Source: Brachionus plicatilis (lineage: Eukaryota > Rotifera > Eurotatoria > Ploima > Brachionidae). From it: a DNA stretch of 43,892 nt. The notes under the pieces are model-generated. The model did not search any database and had not been told where the DNA came from. It saw nothing but the letters and a program-made list of their open reading frames with translations. The DNA is taken from contig QEOQ01000704.1 in NCBI GenBank assembly GCA_010279815.1, forward strand, positions 789,863 through 833,754. The letters are read 5' to 3'. This document shows, piece by piece, positions 30,441-40,639 of the stretch. Position 1 is the stretch's first letter; each line of letters begins with the position of its first letter. The translations under genes were made by a program, and so were the position numbers.

Positions 30441-31344
30441 TTAATTGAATACTTGAGTTTTTTTATTTTGATTTTTAAACAAATTTATTTAAATAACGAG
30501 CAAATTTAAATCTAAATCTAATCGTATAGTTGGCTTTCAAACCAACCATATTTGCTTAAAATTTAGAAAAAATATTCAAAAAATTATCAAAAAAATTATT
30601 ATATTTAAAATTTAAATGAAATTATTTTTATTTTGAGACCTTATGTATATAAAATAGAGCTAAAATTCAAAAAGTAAAACTATAGATTTGTTAAGAATTA
30701 TGTCTAGTTTATTTTAAAAAAAAGTGGACAGCATACAAAAAAAAGTATACTTTCTTAAAAAAGTTTTTTTAATCGAAGTCTAGCAAGGGAATTATTCGAA
30801 TCTTCTTTTGAAAACAGTTTGTTTGAAGGTTTTAGAGCAATTTAAAATTTGCAATTTATAAATTAGTTACTTGAATAAATTTAATAAAAATTTTCCAAAG
30901 TCCGTCCTTCCTCGTTTGTAGAATATACTTGAATAAATTATTTAATTCAATTGATTAAGAACTAAGATAAAGAGGCAGGGCTTTATATTGCGAGTAAAGA
31001 GACGTTAACTTTTTTAAAAACATTTTATTCATAAAAAATTTAAAGGATTTTTAGGATTTCCTAAAAAAATAAAATTTAAATTTAGACAAAAAATGTAAGA
31101 TTTTATATGCATAATTATAAAATGTTGTGTTCTTTTAAAAATAACATCTAATTTTATTTTTTTGTGCGTTTACTAATCTTAGTTACGTCAAGAATTATTT
31201 TTAAAAGTCCGTTATATTCTGTACGCATACTCACGTCTGCTTAATATGCGCGTCACGCGACCGCTCGTTCCTCGCAAATTAAACAAATAATGAACAATAA
31301 AATTCATTTTTTAAAAACTTAAAATTTGTTTATCTTTTGATTGT
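30441..31344. other. AT-rich DNA with a short dispersed repeat
   Basis: No gene. About 30650-30725 (AAATTCAAAAAGTAAAACTATAG...TTTGTTAAGAATT) resembles 37385-37462 inside the Helitron. GCGCGTCACGCGACCGCTCG near 31248-31268 is a small GC-rich patch with a CGCG-rich core. Confidence 0.4.
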
Positions 31345-31860
31345 AGAATCTTTCTGAACGACTGGAACAATTTGAAAAACTCGAAAGGAATTCGAAAATT
31401 CGAAGGAGATAGAAAGATTAAATTCAAACATAGCTACAATAACTTCAAAACTTGATGGTTTTAGGATTAATAATGTAGAAATGACAGTGAAACAAGAAAC
31501 AAATCCTGAAAGGGCAACAAGCAACCAGCAAGTCTTGTCTTCTCAATGACCTTTTTAATAACAAGGGTAAGAGTAACAACCAAGAAATTTAAATAATAGA
31601 AAAATTAGCCAGAGAAGCTAAAGCGAAGGGAAATAAGGCAAGCAATATTATAATTAGTGGTTTTGCAAAATCAAAAAATGAAAATACATCAGATTTAGAA
31701 GTAGATGACAAATTAGCAAAATTGATTTGCTTAAGGAGCTTAGTCGGGAATTTTGTTAAGAAGACATACCGAATTAGCAAAACAAGAAAAGAAAATAAAT
31801 CGGCTTTACTCAAAGGGTCATTTATATTTTTTCCCTTTTTCAATTTTCCCTCTTAAACTT
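31345..31860 (+). pseudogene. LINE ORF1-like fragment (coiled coil plus RRM-like)
   Basis: The plus strand reads LSERLEQFEKLERN, a helix with heptad-like leucines, continuing in other frames to LNSNIATITSKLDGFRINNV. After a break it reads EKLAREAKAKGNKASNIIIS then GFAKSKNENTSDLEVDDKLA and NFVKKTYRISKTRKENKSAL. The NIIISG-F followed by an acidic stretch, then a basic V-x-R segment, resembles ORF1 proteins of CR1/L1-type LINEs (coiled coil then RRM). The minus-strand frames over the same DNA are shadows. No RT part is next to it. Confidence 0.5.
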
Positions 31861-31980
31861 TTTCTCTCTTAACATTTTTCCCTTATTTTTTTTCCCTTAT
31901 TTTTTTTCCCTTTTTTTTTATTCCCTCTGTAAATATTTCCCTCTGTAATTTTTACCCTCTTAATAATTTTCCCTTTTTTG
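31842..31980 (+). repeat. Pyrimidine-rich minisatellite
   Basis: About eight to ten imperfect 14-17-bp units built on CCCT(C/T)TTAWWTTTTT, for example CCCTTATTTTTTTT repeated at 31880-31907 and CCCTCTGTAAWTATTT at 31923-31960. It ends in CCCTTTTTTGGGCGG. The strand is almost purely pyrimidine. Confidence 0.75.
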
Positions 31981-31989
31981 GGCGGTGTT

Positions 31990-32853
31990 ACATAAAAAAC
32001 AATTAAAAAGCGTCATAATTAAATTAAATTTTTATTTGCAAAAAGAATCATTAAAAAAGAAATTATTAACCAATAAAAAAATTAAAAAAAATTTACCAAA
32101 AAACATTAAACGGAAAAGTTACTTTTTGTTTATCACTTAGAACTTCAGCATAAAAATCATACAAAAAACCATATTTAATAAAACTATTGTAAAAAAAGTA
32201 ATAAAATATGATAATCAAAAATATATTAAGAAATAGAAACTATGAATAAAAAATGGTAGAAAAAGAAATTAATTTTGTTGGAATAACGACTATTGATTAT
32301 CACCCATGCTTTTAAATTATGTAACATCTAAGTGAGAGAACGGATAAATTTAGACTTTGGTGGCATAATAATATTTAATGGGATTGGTTTCAATGTTTAG
32401 TTAAAATATTCAAAAATTTGTTTAAAAAATGAAGAACATGTTTTGGTCCGTCTGAATTAAACCTCTGGCTTTTAATTTTTAATTTTTACCAAAATTTACA
32501 ATGCCAAAAATAATTTTTCTATTTAAAATCATATCTGTCAAATATTTTTTATGCTAATTTTAAATGTAACTTTTTTCTTTTTAATCAAATTGCCTCAAAT
32601 TTATAAATAATCATTAATTTAAATAAATTTATACTTATAAATATTTATACTCAGCATATTAATGTAGGAAATTTTTCGAGTTAAATACATGAAAATAGCT
32701 TGTAAAATCTTAAATCAGATAAAATCTTTAATTTATTATAATTGATCTTAAAAATTTCAAAATTACTTAAAAAAGTGATTAATCAAACTAAACTAAAATA
32801 TTTGAAATTTTTCTATACAAAAAAAAAATTATTTAAAATTTCAAGTCTAAAAA
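31990..32853. other. Non-coding DNA upstream of the DUF4419 gene
   Basis: AT-rich, no gene or repeat recognised. It would contain the promoter of the gene starting at 32854, but no specific motif is supportable. Confidence 0.35.
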
Positions 32854-33970
32854 ATGAAAATTTTAAAGCCGAACAACATTAAGATTGAACAATTACCATC
32901 AAATACAAATTATGTAACACCCAAAGAGGCTGTAATGAAGCTGGTCAAAGTTTCCACTGAACACGTTCAACATGTTAAATCAGAACTTGATGAAAATTTG
33001 TTAGAATCAACTTTTCATCCATTTGTTCATGCAGTACACACAGCCTATTCGAGTCACCTTCCATTGATTATCACCCCGGACATTATCTGGTATCTGATTT
33101 CAAGTGGTGTTTCAGTTCACATCAACAAAAATTCTGAAAAACTCAGAAGTAAATTTGTAGATCATGAAGGAAAAAAAAAGATTGAAATTAGACGAGATGA
33201 TTTTGTTCTGAACTCACTAACCAATCCATGGAATGAAGTGATTGACGATTTTTCAACCAAGATTGGAGAGCTTACCAAAAATGATGTGGCTGATACATTG
33301 GTAGCTAGTTTTACAACAACTACAAAATGCTCTCGAGTAGTCTCGCAAATTGTACTAATGGATGCCATGCAGAAATATTTTGAATATCAATTTTCAACAA
33401 TGTGCGGCATTCCAGAAATTAGAATTCAAGGTGACAAAAATGATTGGGAAAATTTGAGAGCTAAAACTCTTAAAATAATTGATTTAATTCCTGAATTTAA
33501 ACAATGGTATAACAATGGGCTTGAGCTGATTCTAAGTAACTTTATAAGCATTTTTAGCAATAAAGTGGATAATGACTTTTGGAACCAAATTTATAAAAGT
33601 GAGTTAATTTTGTTGGAAATTTTATTTTAAATTTAAATGCATAGTAAGTCATGGTTCTGGTGGTCCATTTATTACTGGATGGATCAATGCACTTTTTCCT
33701 TATCTCAATAATGAAAATCCTAATCCGTATGTTTGGAACAAATCGTGGAAAAATGATGATGGCTGTTTTTCTGGACTAACAACTTCTTCTTTTGAATACC
33801 ATATGAATCAAGTACCATTTGTATGGAACTATCTGAATTCGCAAATAGATATGCTGTTTATTGGAGGCTTAATTGGAGTTGTTCATCATAAAGATCAAGC
33901 ATTACAGGCTTCTTTTGGATACGCTGTCACTGAAGATAAAATAAAAGCAGGAAAACAATTTGGTCATTAG
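32854..33970 (+). CDS. DUF4419 family protein, two exons
   Basis: Exon 1 is 32854-33598 and exon 2 is 33645-33970, joined over a 46-nt intron (GTGAGT...CATAG). The phase 1 join makes an Ile codon and gives 356 residues, about the family's usual length. Without splicing the frame reads into the intron and stops at 33630, which would cut the conserved C-terminal half of the domain. DUF4419 hallmarks in order: HPFVHAVHTAYSSHLPLIIT (55-74), PDIIWYLISSGVSVHI (75-90), VASFTTTTKCSRVVSQIVLM (150-169), YFEYQF..CGIPEIRIQGDK (175-195), DWENLR (197-202) and, in exon 2, SHGSGGPFITGWINALFPYL (250-269). The function of the family is unknown; it occurs in fungi, amoebae and invertebrates, often in expanded sets. 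No signal peptide or membrane segment is visible, so it is probably cytosolic. AATAAA signals lie at 34001-34006 and 34026-34031. Confidence 0.85.
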
Positions 33971-34000
33971 AACATTTGTCCAGACTTGGCTGCTGAACTT

Positions 34001-34031
34001 AATAAATATTTTATTTTTTCTATTTAATAAA
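34001..34031 (+). terminator. Polyadenylation signals of the DUF4419 gene
   Basis: Two AATAAA hexamers lie 31 and 56 bp after the stop codon (34001-34006, 34026-34031). Either could direct 3' end formation. Confidence 0.5.
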
Positions 34032-34825
34032 GATATTATAGAATTTTAAAATTTATTCTTTTAATTTTTTTATAATAGAAATTTGGGAAAGAACCTCCAC
34101 AGGCTTTTCCGGTCTTATTTTCCGAGCCTGCATTCTTTAAGAATATTGAGTAAATTATAAAAGAGCTAATATAAAAAAAAAATATCTATTTAATTTTCTA
34201 ATAAGAAATTTTGGAGTGTTTTGTTTTTTAAAAATTATTAGAAAAAAGTTAATCCATTTGTTATCTAACTTGGTCAATGTAAAGGCTTTAATTTTTGAGT
34301 AAAATTGATGTCTAATGTGAATAGAAATGGCGATTTGAAACTTGAAATCAAAATCAAAAGATAAAAGTATTGTGATTTTTTTTAAATAATAGAGAAAAAA
34401 TAATTTTTTTCCTACAAATTACTTTACATAACATGTCAAGTAAATTTTCAATTATAAAATTTTTTGAATATCCCACTTTATTGAACTTTAATAGGTTTAA
34501 ATATTTAATTAATTATAATTAAAACTTTTAAAGACGAAAAAATTTTAATATTTTTAAATTTATAATTTCTTTAAGTTAAAAAATGAAATTTTTTATTTTT
34601 AATTATTTATTTTTTTATACTTTATAAATTTTATTACTTTACATCGCCTTTAAAGCGTTTAATAAATAAATAAAAGTAATGAATTTGAAAATCTGAATTA
34701 GCATATTAGAGATAACATATATAGTAATAATTAGTATTTATTTTTTAAAAATTATCAAAATCATTAGATTGATTAAGTTTTAAAATTTTAAATGATCTTA
34801 TTGATCTTAAAATTTGATCCTTAAC
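34032..34825. other. Non-coding AT-rich DNA
   Basis: No gene, RNA or repeat recognised between the DUF4419 gene and the MITE. One small GC-richer word (TTTTCCGGTCTTATTTTCCG) lies near 34108-34127. Confidence 0.4.
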
Positions 34826-34998
34826 CAGACTTGTCTATAAGTCACAGTTTTAAGTCTAAGTCACAAAAATTTAAGTCAAAGTTATGATCTTACTTAAAAT
34901 TTTTTTTTTTTAAGCCAAGTCATGCTTTGACTTAAAAAAAAAAAAATTAAGTCATTGACTTGACTTGACTTAAGACTTGTGACTTAAAAACAAGTCTG
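34826..34998. mobile_element. 173-bp MITE, probably hAT-derived
   Basis: Left end CAGACTTGTCTATAAGTCAC (34826 on) and right end (to 34998; reverse complement CAGACTTGTTTTTAAGTCAC) are inverted repeats with two mismatches in 20. The whole element is built from AAGTC/GACTT words, so it folds on itself. The flanking octamers TCCTTAAC (34818-34825) and TCCCAAAC (34999-35006) match at 6 of 8 positions, consistent with an old 8-bp hAT target duplication; CA-starting ends fit too. No coding capacity. Confidence 0.7.
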
Positions 34999-35258
34999 TC
35001 CCAAACTTCAATTTTCTAAAGAACTTCATGTTTTTAATAAATATGTTTTGAATTTTTTTCGAGCTTGATTTGAAACTCGGCAACCTTACTTAGTAAACCT
35101 CAAAACTGTAGTCGAAAATTGATCGGATCATGATTTTGAAAATAAAGAGCCTTAACCCTGTAATTTTATAGAATTTTTTTTTTACTAAATAAATATATTA
35201 TAGAATATTAAAATTTATTTTTTTAATTGTTTAAAAAAGTTTTTTCGAGAAAATTTTT
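34999..35258. other. 3' flank of the GM2-activator-like gene
   Basis: AT-rich. AATTTATTT-type words follow the stop on the minus strand, but no clear AATAAA was assigned. Nothing else seen. Confidence 0.35.
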
Positions 35259-35916
35259 CTATGATTTAATGGTAAAACCAAGACTCAAACAGAAAAAAAA
35301 TCCACGTGAATCATAAGCTTCAATTTTAATTTTGTAGTCACCATTTAGCAGCCATGAATTAGTCAGAAATGCAGGTGAATATGTTTGAATTACGTCTTTG
35401 AGCTCAATTATTCCAGATGGAATATTGAAAGGACATTGACAATCAATGCCATTGGCAACAAAGTTGCTTGGACAATTGTCTTTGTTCAAATTGGTAACAT
35501 ACATAATTGAGTTGCACAGATCTGGATAAACACAGGATCCTACCCATTGACCGTTTGTCAAATAGCATCTAATTGGAAGCTGCAAGCCCGACAATACCCG
35601 CACTATTGTGAGATTGCTTTTAATAGGGCCATCGATTTGTCTTTTTAAATTTGCTTTGAATTTCCAATCAACCGGATTTGGAAAGACAATTGGCTTAAAA
35701 AAAAATAAAAAAATCAAGAAGCAAATTTTTACATTATTTAATTTTAATAAAATAAATTGAGTAAATAAAAGATTATAAATTTACCATTGGTATAATGCTG
35801 TTTTCAATGAATTCAATATCTGAAGGCCCGCATAGTGAAGAATCAAGAAGAGAATATTCCGCAGAGGAATAGTTGATTAAAAATAAGACGATTATATTCT
35901 TAAAGAAAATATTCAT
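35259..35916 (-). CDS. GM2A: GM2 ganglioside activator-like lipid-transfer protein, two exons
   Basis: Minus strand, exon 1 35916-35785 (44 codons) and exon 2 35693-35259, with a 91-nt phase 0 intron (GTAAAT...TTTTAAG). The product has 188 residues; human GM2A has 193. Residues 1-19 form a signal peptide (hydrophobic NIIVLFLI, then SSA), so it is secreted or lysosomal. GM2A-type features are D53-W54, L81-Q-L-P-I-R-C87, G96-S-C98, C118-P, C129-Q-C131-P-F and the GDYKIKIEAYDSRGF strand near the end. All eight cysteines are present (29, 87, 98, 104, 118, 129, 131, 179), matching the order of the four known disulfides of the family. N71-L-T is a glycosylation sequon. In vertebrates the protein lifts GM2 out of membranes for hexosaminidase A; in invertebrates the family is expanded and its lipid partners are unknown. 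The frame alone from an in-intron ATG (35717) would lack the signal peptide, so the spliced start is preferred. Confidence 0.85.
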
Positions 35917-36433
35917 TGTTAATTAATCGAAAGATTTTTATTTTTTTTATTTTGAAAATAAATATTTGATGAGAATTTAACAGAATTATTTGAGAAAAAA
36001 AAATAATTATTCAAATTATTGACATAGAAGATTAGAATCGATTTAATTTAAAGTTTGAAAAAATGATTAAATAAAAAAATTACTAAAAATTACGCAACTT
36101 GAAAAAGATTATTATTATTTTTATTCAATTTTTTTGTGGACATTATGAAATACAAACACAGGTGAAAAATTGTTAGTGAATTTAACCATAAATCATCTAC
36201 TGAAAAAGCTTTCTTTTAAAGATTTTGTTCATATTTAAGATTAAAATTTCTGTTCTAAATTTGTACACTTCACATTTTAACACTCTAAATTTCACGAGTC
36301 CTAATTTTATGTATTCTAAATTGAAACATTTATATTTAAGTTTCTTTTTTTTTCTTTTTTTGAATTTAAAAAATTGGAACAATTTGGCTTAAGTCTTAAA
36401 GAGTTTTCTTCTTCTCAAAGATTTAACCATGAT
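35917..36433. other. 5' flank of the GM2-activator-like gene
   Basis: Probably holds the promoter of the minus-strand gene starting at 35916. AT-rich; no motif can be supported. The minus-strand frame 36197-36382 is a low-complexity Lys-rich chance frame. Confidence 0.35.
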
Positions 36434-36610
36434 ATGGATTTGGATTCTATGTCTTTTTCCAGTTTATCTTGTGTTAGTAATTATGAAAATTTATCTTCAA
36501 ATATGTCATTTGATAAAAATTTCTCATTTTTCGAAAATGGATTTTGTAAAACCGAAGATATCCATTATGATCTAAAGTCGAAAAATCTTTCACGAAATGG
36601 ATTGATTTAA
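36434..36610 (+). CDS. Unassigned Ser/Asn-rich ORF, possible gene piece
   Basis: From ATG 36434 the frame encodes MDLDSMSFSSLSCVSNYENL followed by SSNMSFDKNFSFFENGFCK and stops at 36608-36610. The same frame is open upstream to about 36374 (EQFGLSLKEFSSSQRF) without an ATG, so this may be an exon or the 3' end of a gene. No domain is recognised. The TIR element copy begins 24 bp after the stop, so a 3' part could have been displaced. Confidence 0.3.
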   Translation: MDLDSMSFSSLSCVSNYENLSSNMSFDKNFSFFENGFCKTEDIHYDLKSKNLSRNGLI

Positions 36611-38247
36611 ACATTTTGTCGAAAGAACTTAAGTACCGTATCCCCTTGTTTAGAGACGCATGCTTTAATACCATGAGTAGGATATTTGGTGCATGGTCTA
36701 ACATAGACCTCGCAATGTTAAATTTTTTATTTTAAAAGTCCTATGGGTCACATAGTCGATACATATTAAAAACGTAGCGTTTATAATAGAAATTCAAATA
36801 GAAAAGCAGAGCTTCAAAAAAAGTCTTTATTAGAGACTCGGGGTTTTAAACTTAAAAAAAAATTAAATATAAAAAATATTTATTGAGTTTATTTTATAGA
36901 TGCGACGTTAGAGTTATGGTTAAAAAAATATTAAATATAATAAAAAAGTTTAATTTTAATTATTGACCCGGCATCTTATTATTTAAAATTTCAGCGATTC
37001 TCTAAAAAACTCTCATAATACTTTTACATGATGTCAAAAAGTTAAGTAACCTAGATAATTTTTTTTGTATAACAATATTCCGTTTCCGTTAAACGGTTAT
37101 GTTTGCAAGATAGTTGAGTCAAGTTTGTTTTTTTTGAAGATAATTATAAATTAATCAAAAGTAATTGTTCAATTTTTTTTCGGCAATCGGTTCTTATTTA
37201 AAAAAATGGCATTAGATCCTTATTTTTATTTTTGGCGATTGATTCTTATTAAAGAAAATGGTAATAAAATAATTGGCATTACATTTTTGGCGATAGAAAA
37301 AACTGGCGATAGATTACTATAAATCAAACTTAAATGAGGCGAAATTTTTTATTCTTATTTTTGCTACATTTTTGCCATTTAAATAAAATAAAGCATAAAT
37401 TCAAAAAAGTAAAACCATAAATTTGTTCAGAATTTTTTCCAGCTTTGTTTAAAAAAAAAAGTAATGTATTTAGTAATCCCTGGGACTACATACTATTTGG
37501 CTCAAAAAAGTGTTCTTTTTGGCTTTTTTTCAATGAAGCCCGGTCATTCAAAAAATAAAAAAATTCAATTTTTACAAAAAATAAAAATTTTATAATAATA
37601 ACTAACTTAATTTTCATAACGAACTGGAATTCAAAACTAATTGACATTTTAAAGCATTTAGAAATATTTTTGATTTGTCAAATAAGTGGGGGTCGGTATT
37701 TTAGTAGGTCCCTAATATAATGTAAAATAAATTCAAAATTAAACAACTTTTTAACCTTTTGTTAATTAAATAATACAATAAAAAATTTGCAAAAAATGAT
37801 TTCCAAAAAAAAACAGTTTATTTAATTTATTTGACATTATTTTTTGGCAAACGATCTAAATTCCCAGGTAAACGGGGTTATTCACTCAAATGGGTTATTT
37901 TAGGGTGAAACCCTATTTACTTCACATATTAAGTAATTGCCCATTGTTACAATTTTCATAAAAATTGAATCTCAATGTTTACTTGAGAATCAGTGCGAAA
38001 ATACACTAGAATACGCCGAATCTTAATAGAAACTAGAAACTCAATTTTATTTTTTTTTAAATAAATTTATTTAAAAAATTGTATGAAGATTTTTATTAAA
38101 AGATAAAAAAAAACACCATTTATTTCAATATCAAAATGAATTTTTATATTTTTTGGTTCTTTAAATTGATCAAACTGACGCCAATAAATCAGTTAGTTTA
38201 TTTCTCGATCCAAGTTTTCTTCCACTTTTTTTTGAGTAGCTTTTGTA

Positions 38248-38640
38248 GGCAACTTGAAGTTCATGATCATGATCAAATGATCAAAACTTAATTGACTATA
38301 TTCTTAATAAAAATGATCAAATTAGCCTTTTTAAATTTTTTTAAATTTAAAATAAAATGTTTACTATTTTAATTTAAAGAAACAAAACATTTTTTTAATA
38401 ATTGATCTTTAATTGATTCTTTTAAATTTTTATTTGAAAACTTTAAAGACAAATTTAAAATCCATATTAAAGTACATCCAAATTATGGCTTTAAATGATA
38501 TTTTTGATATTAATTAATATATATTACGGTGAAACAAAGTTAAATTTAGATTGAGATGGTATTGTGAATTTCAAACACAAATTGAACAAAAATTCTTCAT
38601 TTTTTAATAAATTAAAATTAAAATTAATAAATAATATTAG
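38248..38640 (+). repeat. Half of the foldback element, inside the Helitron
   Basis: GGCAACTTGAAGTTCATGAT (38248 on) and downstream words such as ACGGTGAAACAAAGTTAAAT match the right arm of the element at 23908-24940 read in reverse (about 24940 to 24630). The partner arm is absent. It ends just before the helicase fragment. Confidence 0.7.
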
Positions 38641-38648
38641 AAAAAATA

Positions 38649-39050
38649 ATGAGAAAAATTATTTTAGGCAAAAAAGGTACAACAAATTATGTTGCACTTT
38701 GCTGCAGTATTTTTTCTAATATTTTAATCGCAATAGGTAAGTTAAAAGGTAAATGTGTTCATATTCCAAGGGTACCATTAATACCATCCGATTCAGGTCT
38801 TCCGTTTGACTTCAAGCGAACACAATTCCCAGTAAGACCTGCTTTTGCTATTTCTATCAATAAATCGCAAGGTCAAACATTGAAAAGGGTAGGAGTGTAC
38901 CTTGAAAATCCGGTATTCAGTCACAGACAACTTTACGTAGCCCTTTCAAGGTTATCTGACTTTGACGATATTACTATAACATTACCCAAAGGCACAAAAT
39001 ACACAAGGAATCCAGTTTTTTATGATGTTTTTAATAATGTTAAAATGTAA
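38649..39050 (+). pseudogene. Helitron Pif1-like helicase C-terminus
   Basis: The 133-codon frame encodes KGKCVHIPRVPLIPSDSGLP, FDFKRTQFPVRPAFAISINK, SQGQTLKRVGVYLENPVFSH and QLYVALSRLSDFDDITI. The SINKSQGQTL and YVALSR motifs are the last two conserved helicase motifs of Helitron RepHel proteins, and the sequence ends in the normal place with TAA at 39048-39050. The first 30 residues (KIILGKKGTTNYVALCC) do not match a helicase. Walker A and B and the HUH nuclease are missing, so only the tail of the roughly 1,400-residue protein is present. Confidence 0.85.
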
Positions 39051-39288
39051 CTTATTTATTTTTATTAATTGTAAATAGTCTTTTTTATAAATTGTAAATA
39101 AAATTCATTTGTACAATAACTTTTTTTGTTTACCATCGCTTATGACGTTTACCATAGTGGGGGTTTCTAGTTTAAATTTAAAAATTTAAGACAAAAAAGA
39201 GAATAAAAAAAATTAAAAAAAAAATTATTTTTTCGATTTATTCGTAGAACCTTTATTTCTTCCTAGTGGCTTTCTAACTGAACCATTC

Positions 39289-39489
39289 TTATTATTTATA
39301 TACTCATGATGGATCTTTTGCTAGTGTCACTATCTCAGATTTGAAGAAAATTATACTTTATTATTTATACTTTGATAAAATTATTAAAATTATTTCACGA
39401 GCACATTCATCCAAAATTAAACGATTTTAATATTGAAATATCAAAAGCCTTAAGTTATTTGAAATTCCAAGTTTTAGGGGCAACATTTT
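39289..39489. other. Flank of the half element
   Basis: AT-rich spacer, no feature recognised. Confidence 0.35.
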
Positions 39490-39690
39490 CTATTCTAATA
39501 ATTCATGAAAATAACTAGCTGATTTTTTTTTAAAGATGTAGCGGCTAATATTGATTAGCTCATCAAAAGTTTTTCCAGGCAAAAAAAAAGTTGTGTCATC
39601 TGCGAACAATTTACATTTTAATTCTTTAATAAACCAAGTAGTGATGAAATCGAATATGCATATTCGAACTGATATTAGAATAAGTAGCAT
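39490..39690 (-). pseudogene. LINE RT fragment with motif C (FADD)
   Basis: Minus strand: LKCKLFADDTTFFLPGKTFD then ELINISRYIFKKKSA. This is the catalytic motif C and the following helix of a Jockey/CR1-like RT. Motif B of apparently the same element is at 40640-40760 on the same strand, so about 950 bp of foreign DNA separates them. Residues before LKCK (WFIKE and further up) do not fit an RT and belong to the junction. Confidence 0.7.
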
Positions 39691-40360
39691 TTCGAATGAA
39701 AATTAGGTTTAAATTTAGCTTTTGAATATAAATATTTTTGAATAATTTACTTGAAAATTAATTAAATTAAATTAAAAATTGAAAATATAAAATTTTTGGA
39801 TCAAAAACTGAATATAATAATTATTCAATTTAATATTTGAAAATAAAAATTAATCAAATAAATAATTGATCAAAAAATATTTAATTAAAAAAAATAAATT
39901 GAATTTCGATTCGATTTGGATACTAAGAGTGTGCCAGATTTTCACCAGTCAACACAACTCTTCGAACATTTTCTGGATTACAATAGTCCCATCCATCTTA
40001 CCAGGTACCAAAAAATAGCTGTTCTGATTTAACTAACGCTACAAGAGTACAAAAACTAAATTTTCAAAAACTTAATTTTTCAAATATTTTATTCAAATTT
40101 TAATACTTTAAAATTATTAGTTGAATTTAACTAAAATTCAAGTTGTTTTTTAAATTAAAGTTAAGTTCGAATTTTAATTTAAAAAAAAAAGATAGTTTTC
40201 GAATTTAATTTCAAAAATAAAAATAAATCAAATATAAATTCAAATTTATCTTATATTCAAGATTTTATTCGAATAAACTACTTTATCAATACTCTTTTCA
40301 AATTTTTTAATTATTCAATTTTCAATTTGTGTCCATAATTTTTTTTTTCAATTTTTAACC
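39691..40360. other. Inserted AT-rich DNA between the LINE RT halves
   Basis: No coding capacity. It starts with the palindrome CGAATATGCATATTCG (39651-39666) at the junction, then A/T-rich DNA rich in ATTCAA/TTGAAT words. A short patch TGTGCCAGATTTTCACCAGTC lies near 39931-39951. Confidence 0.4.
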
Positions 40361-40630
40361 CGGCATCTAAATTTGAATTTCAAAAATAAGTTAATGACTA
40401 ACATGTATTATTAATGCCGCATCTAAATTCGATTTTCAGGAATTACCAAAACTTGGCGTTTTCCACCAAGTTTTGGGTTTCAACGCGGCGTTAAACACCA
40501 AAAATCTGCATTTTAATGCACGCATCAAAAGGGAGGAAAATTAAACATGGGCGAGATGTAACGTGATGCATAGGCTAAAACCTGAGTTTTGGTTTTTGGT
40601 GCATGCATCTCTTTGCAAGGATATACGGTA
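40361..40630. repeat. Terminal part of a TACCGTAT-ended element
   Basis: The right edge reads GCAAGGATATACGGTA (to 40630), whose complement TACCGTATATCCTTGC resembles the ends at 27761, 36634 and 41212. GATGCATGC near the end parallels GACGCATGC in the palindromic element. CCGGCATCTAAATT and TGCCGCATCTAAATT at 40365 and 40419 form a short direct repeat similar to the arm's CCCGGCATTTAAATT. No matching second end was found on the other side of the insert. Confidence 0.55.
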
Positions 40631-40639
40631 ATTCGATTT

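Larger units (their letters stand above)
36974..39170 (+). mobile_element. Helitron (2.2 kb), TC...CTAG ends, A^T target
   Basis: The insert starts TCTTATTATTTAAAATTTC and ends GTGGGGGTTTCTAG. It lies between an A (36973) and a T (39171). The uninterrupted sequence exists at 28093-28110 (GACCCGGCATTTAAATTT), so no target duplication was made. TC start, CTRR end and insertion between A and T are the diagnostic features of Helitrons. It holds the end of a Pif1-type helicase (38649-39050). The Rep/HUH part and most of the helicase are missing, so it is non-autonomous. A clear 3' terminal hairpin was not found. Confidence 0.9.
36634..39288. mobile_element. Half copy of the palindromic element's arm, split by a Helitron
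   Basis: 36634-36973 (TACCGTATCCCCTTGTTTAG...) and 39171-39288 are the first 340 and the next 118 bp of the left arm at 27761-28365, about 97-98 percent identical by eye. The break falls exactly at GACCCGGCA|TTTAAATTT. The copy ends inside the AT-hook ORF near AACTGAACCATTCTT and has no second end. Helitron 36974-39170 occupies the break. Confidence 0.85.

Noticed and set aside
31330..31843. Two minus-strand hydrophobic ORFs resembling membrane proteins
   Set aside because: They are shadows of the plus-strand LINE ORF1-like reading; the apparent hydrophobicity comes from complementing a Lys/Asn/Glu-rich sequence.
33162..33368. Minus-strand ORF inside the DUF4419 gene
   Set aside because: Antisense shadow of conserved DUF4419 coding sequence.
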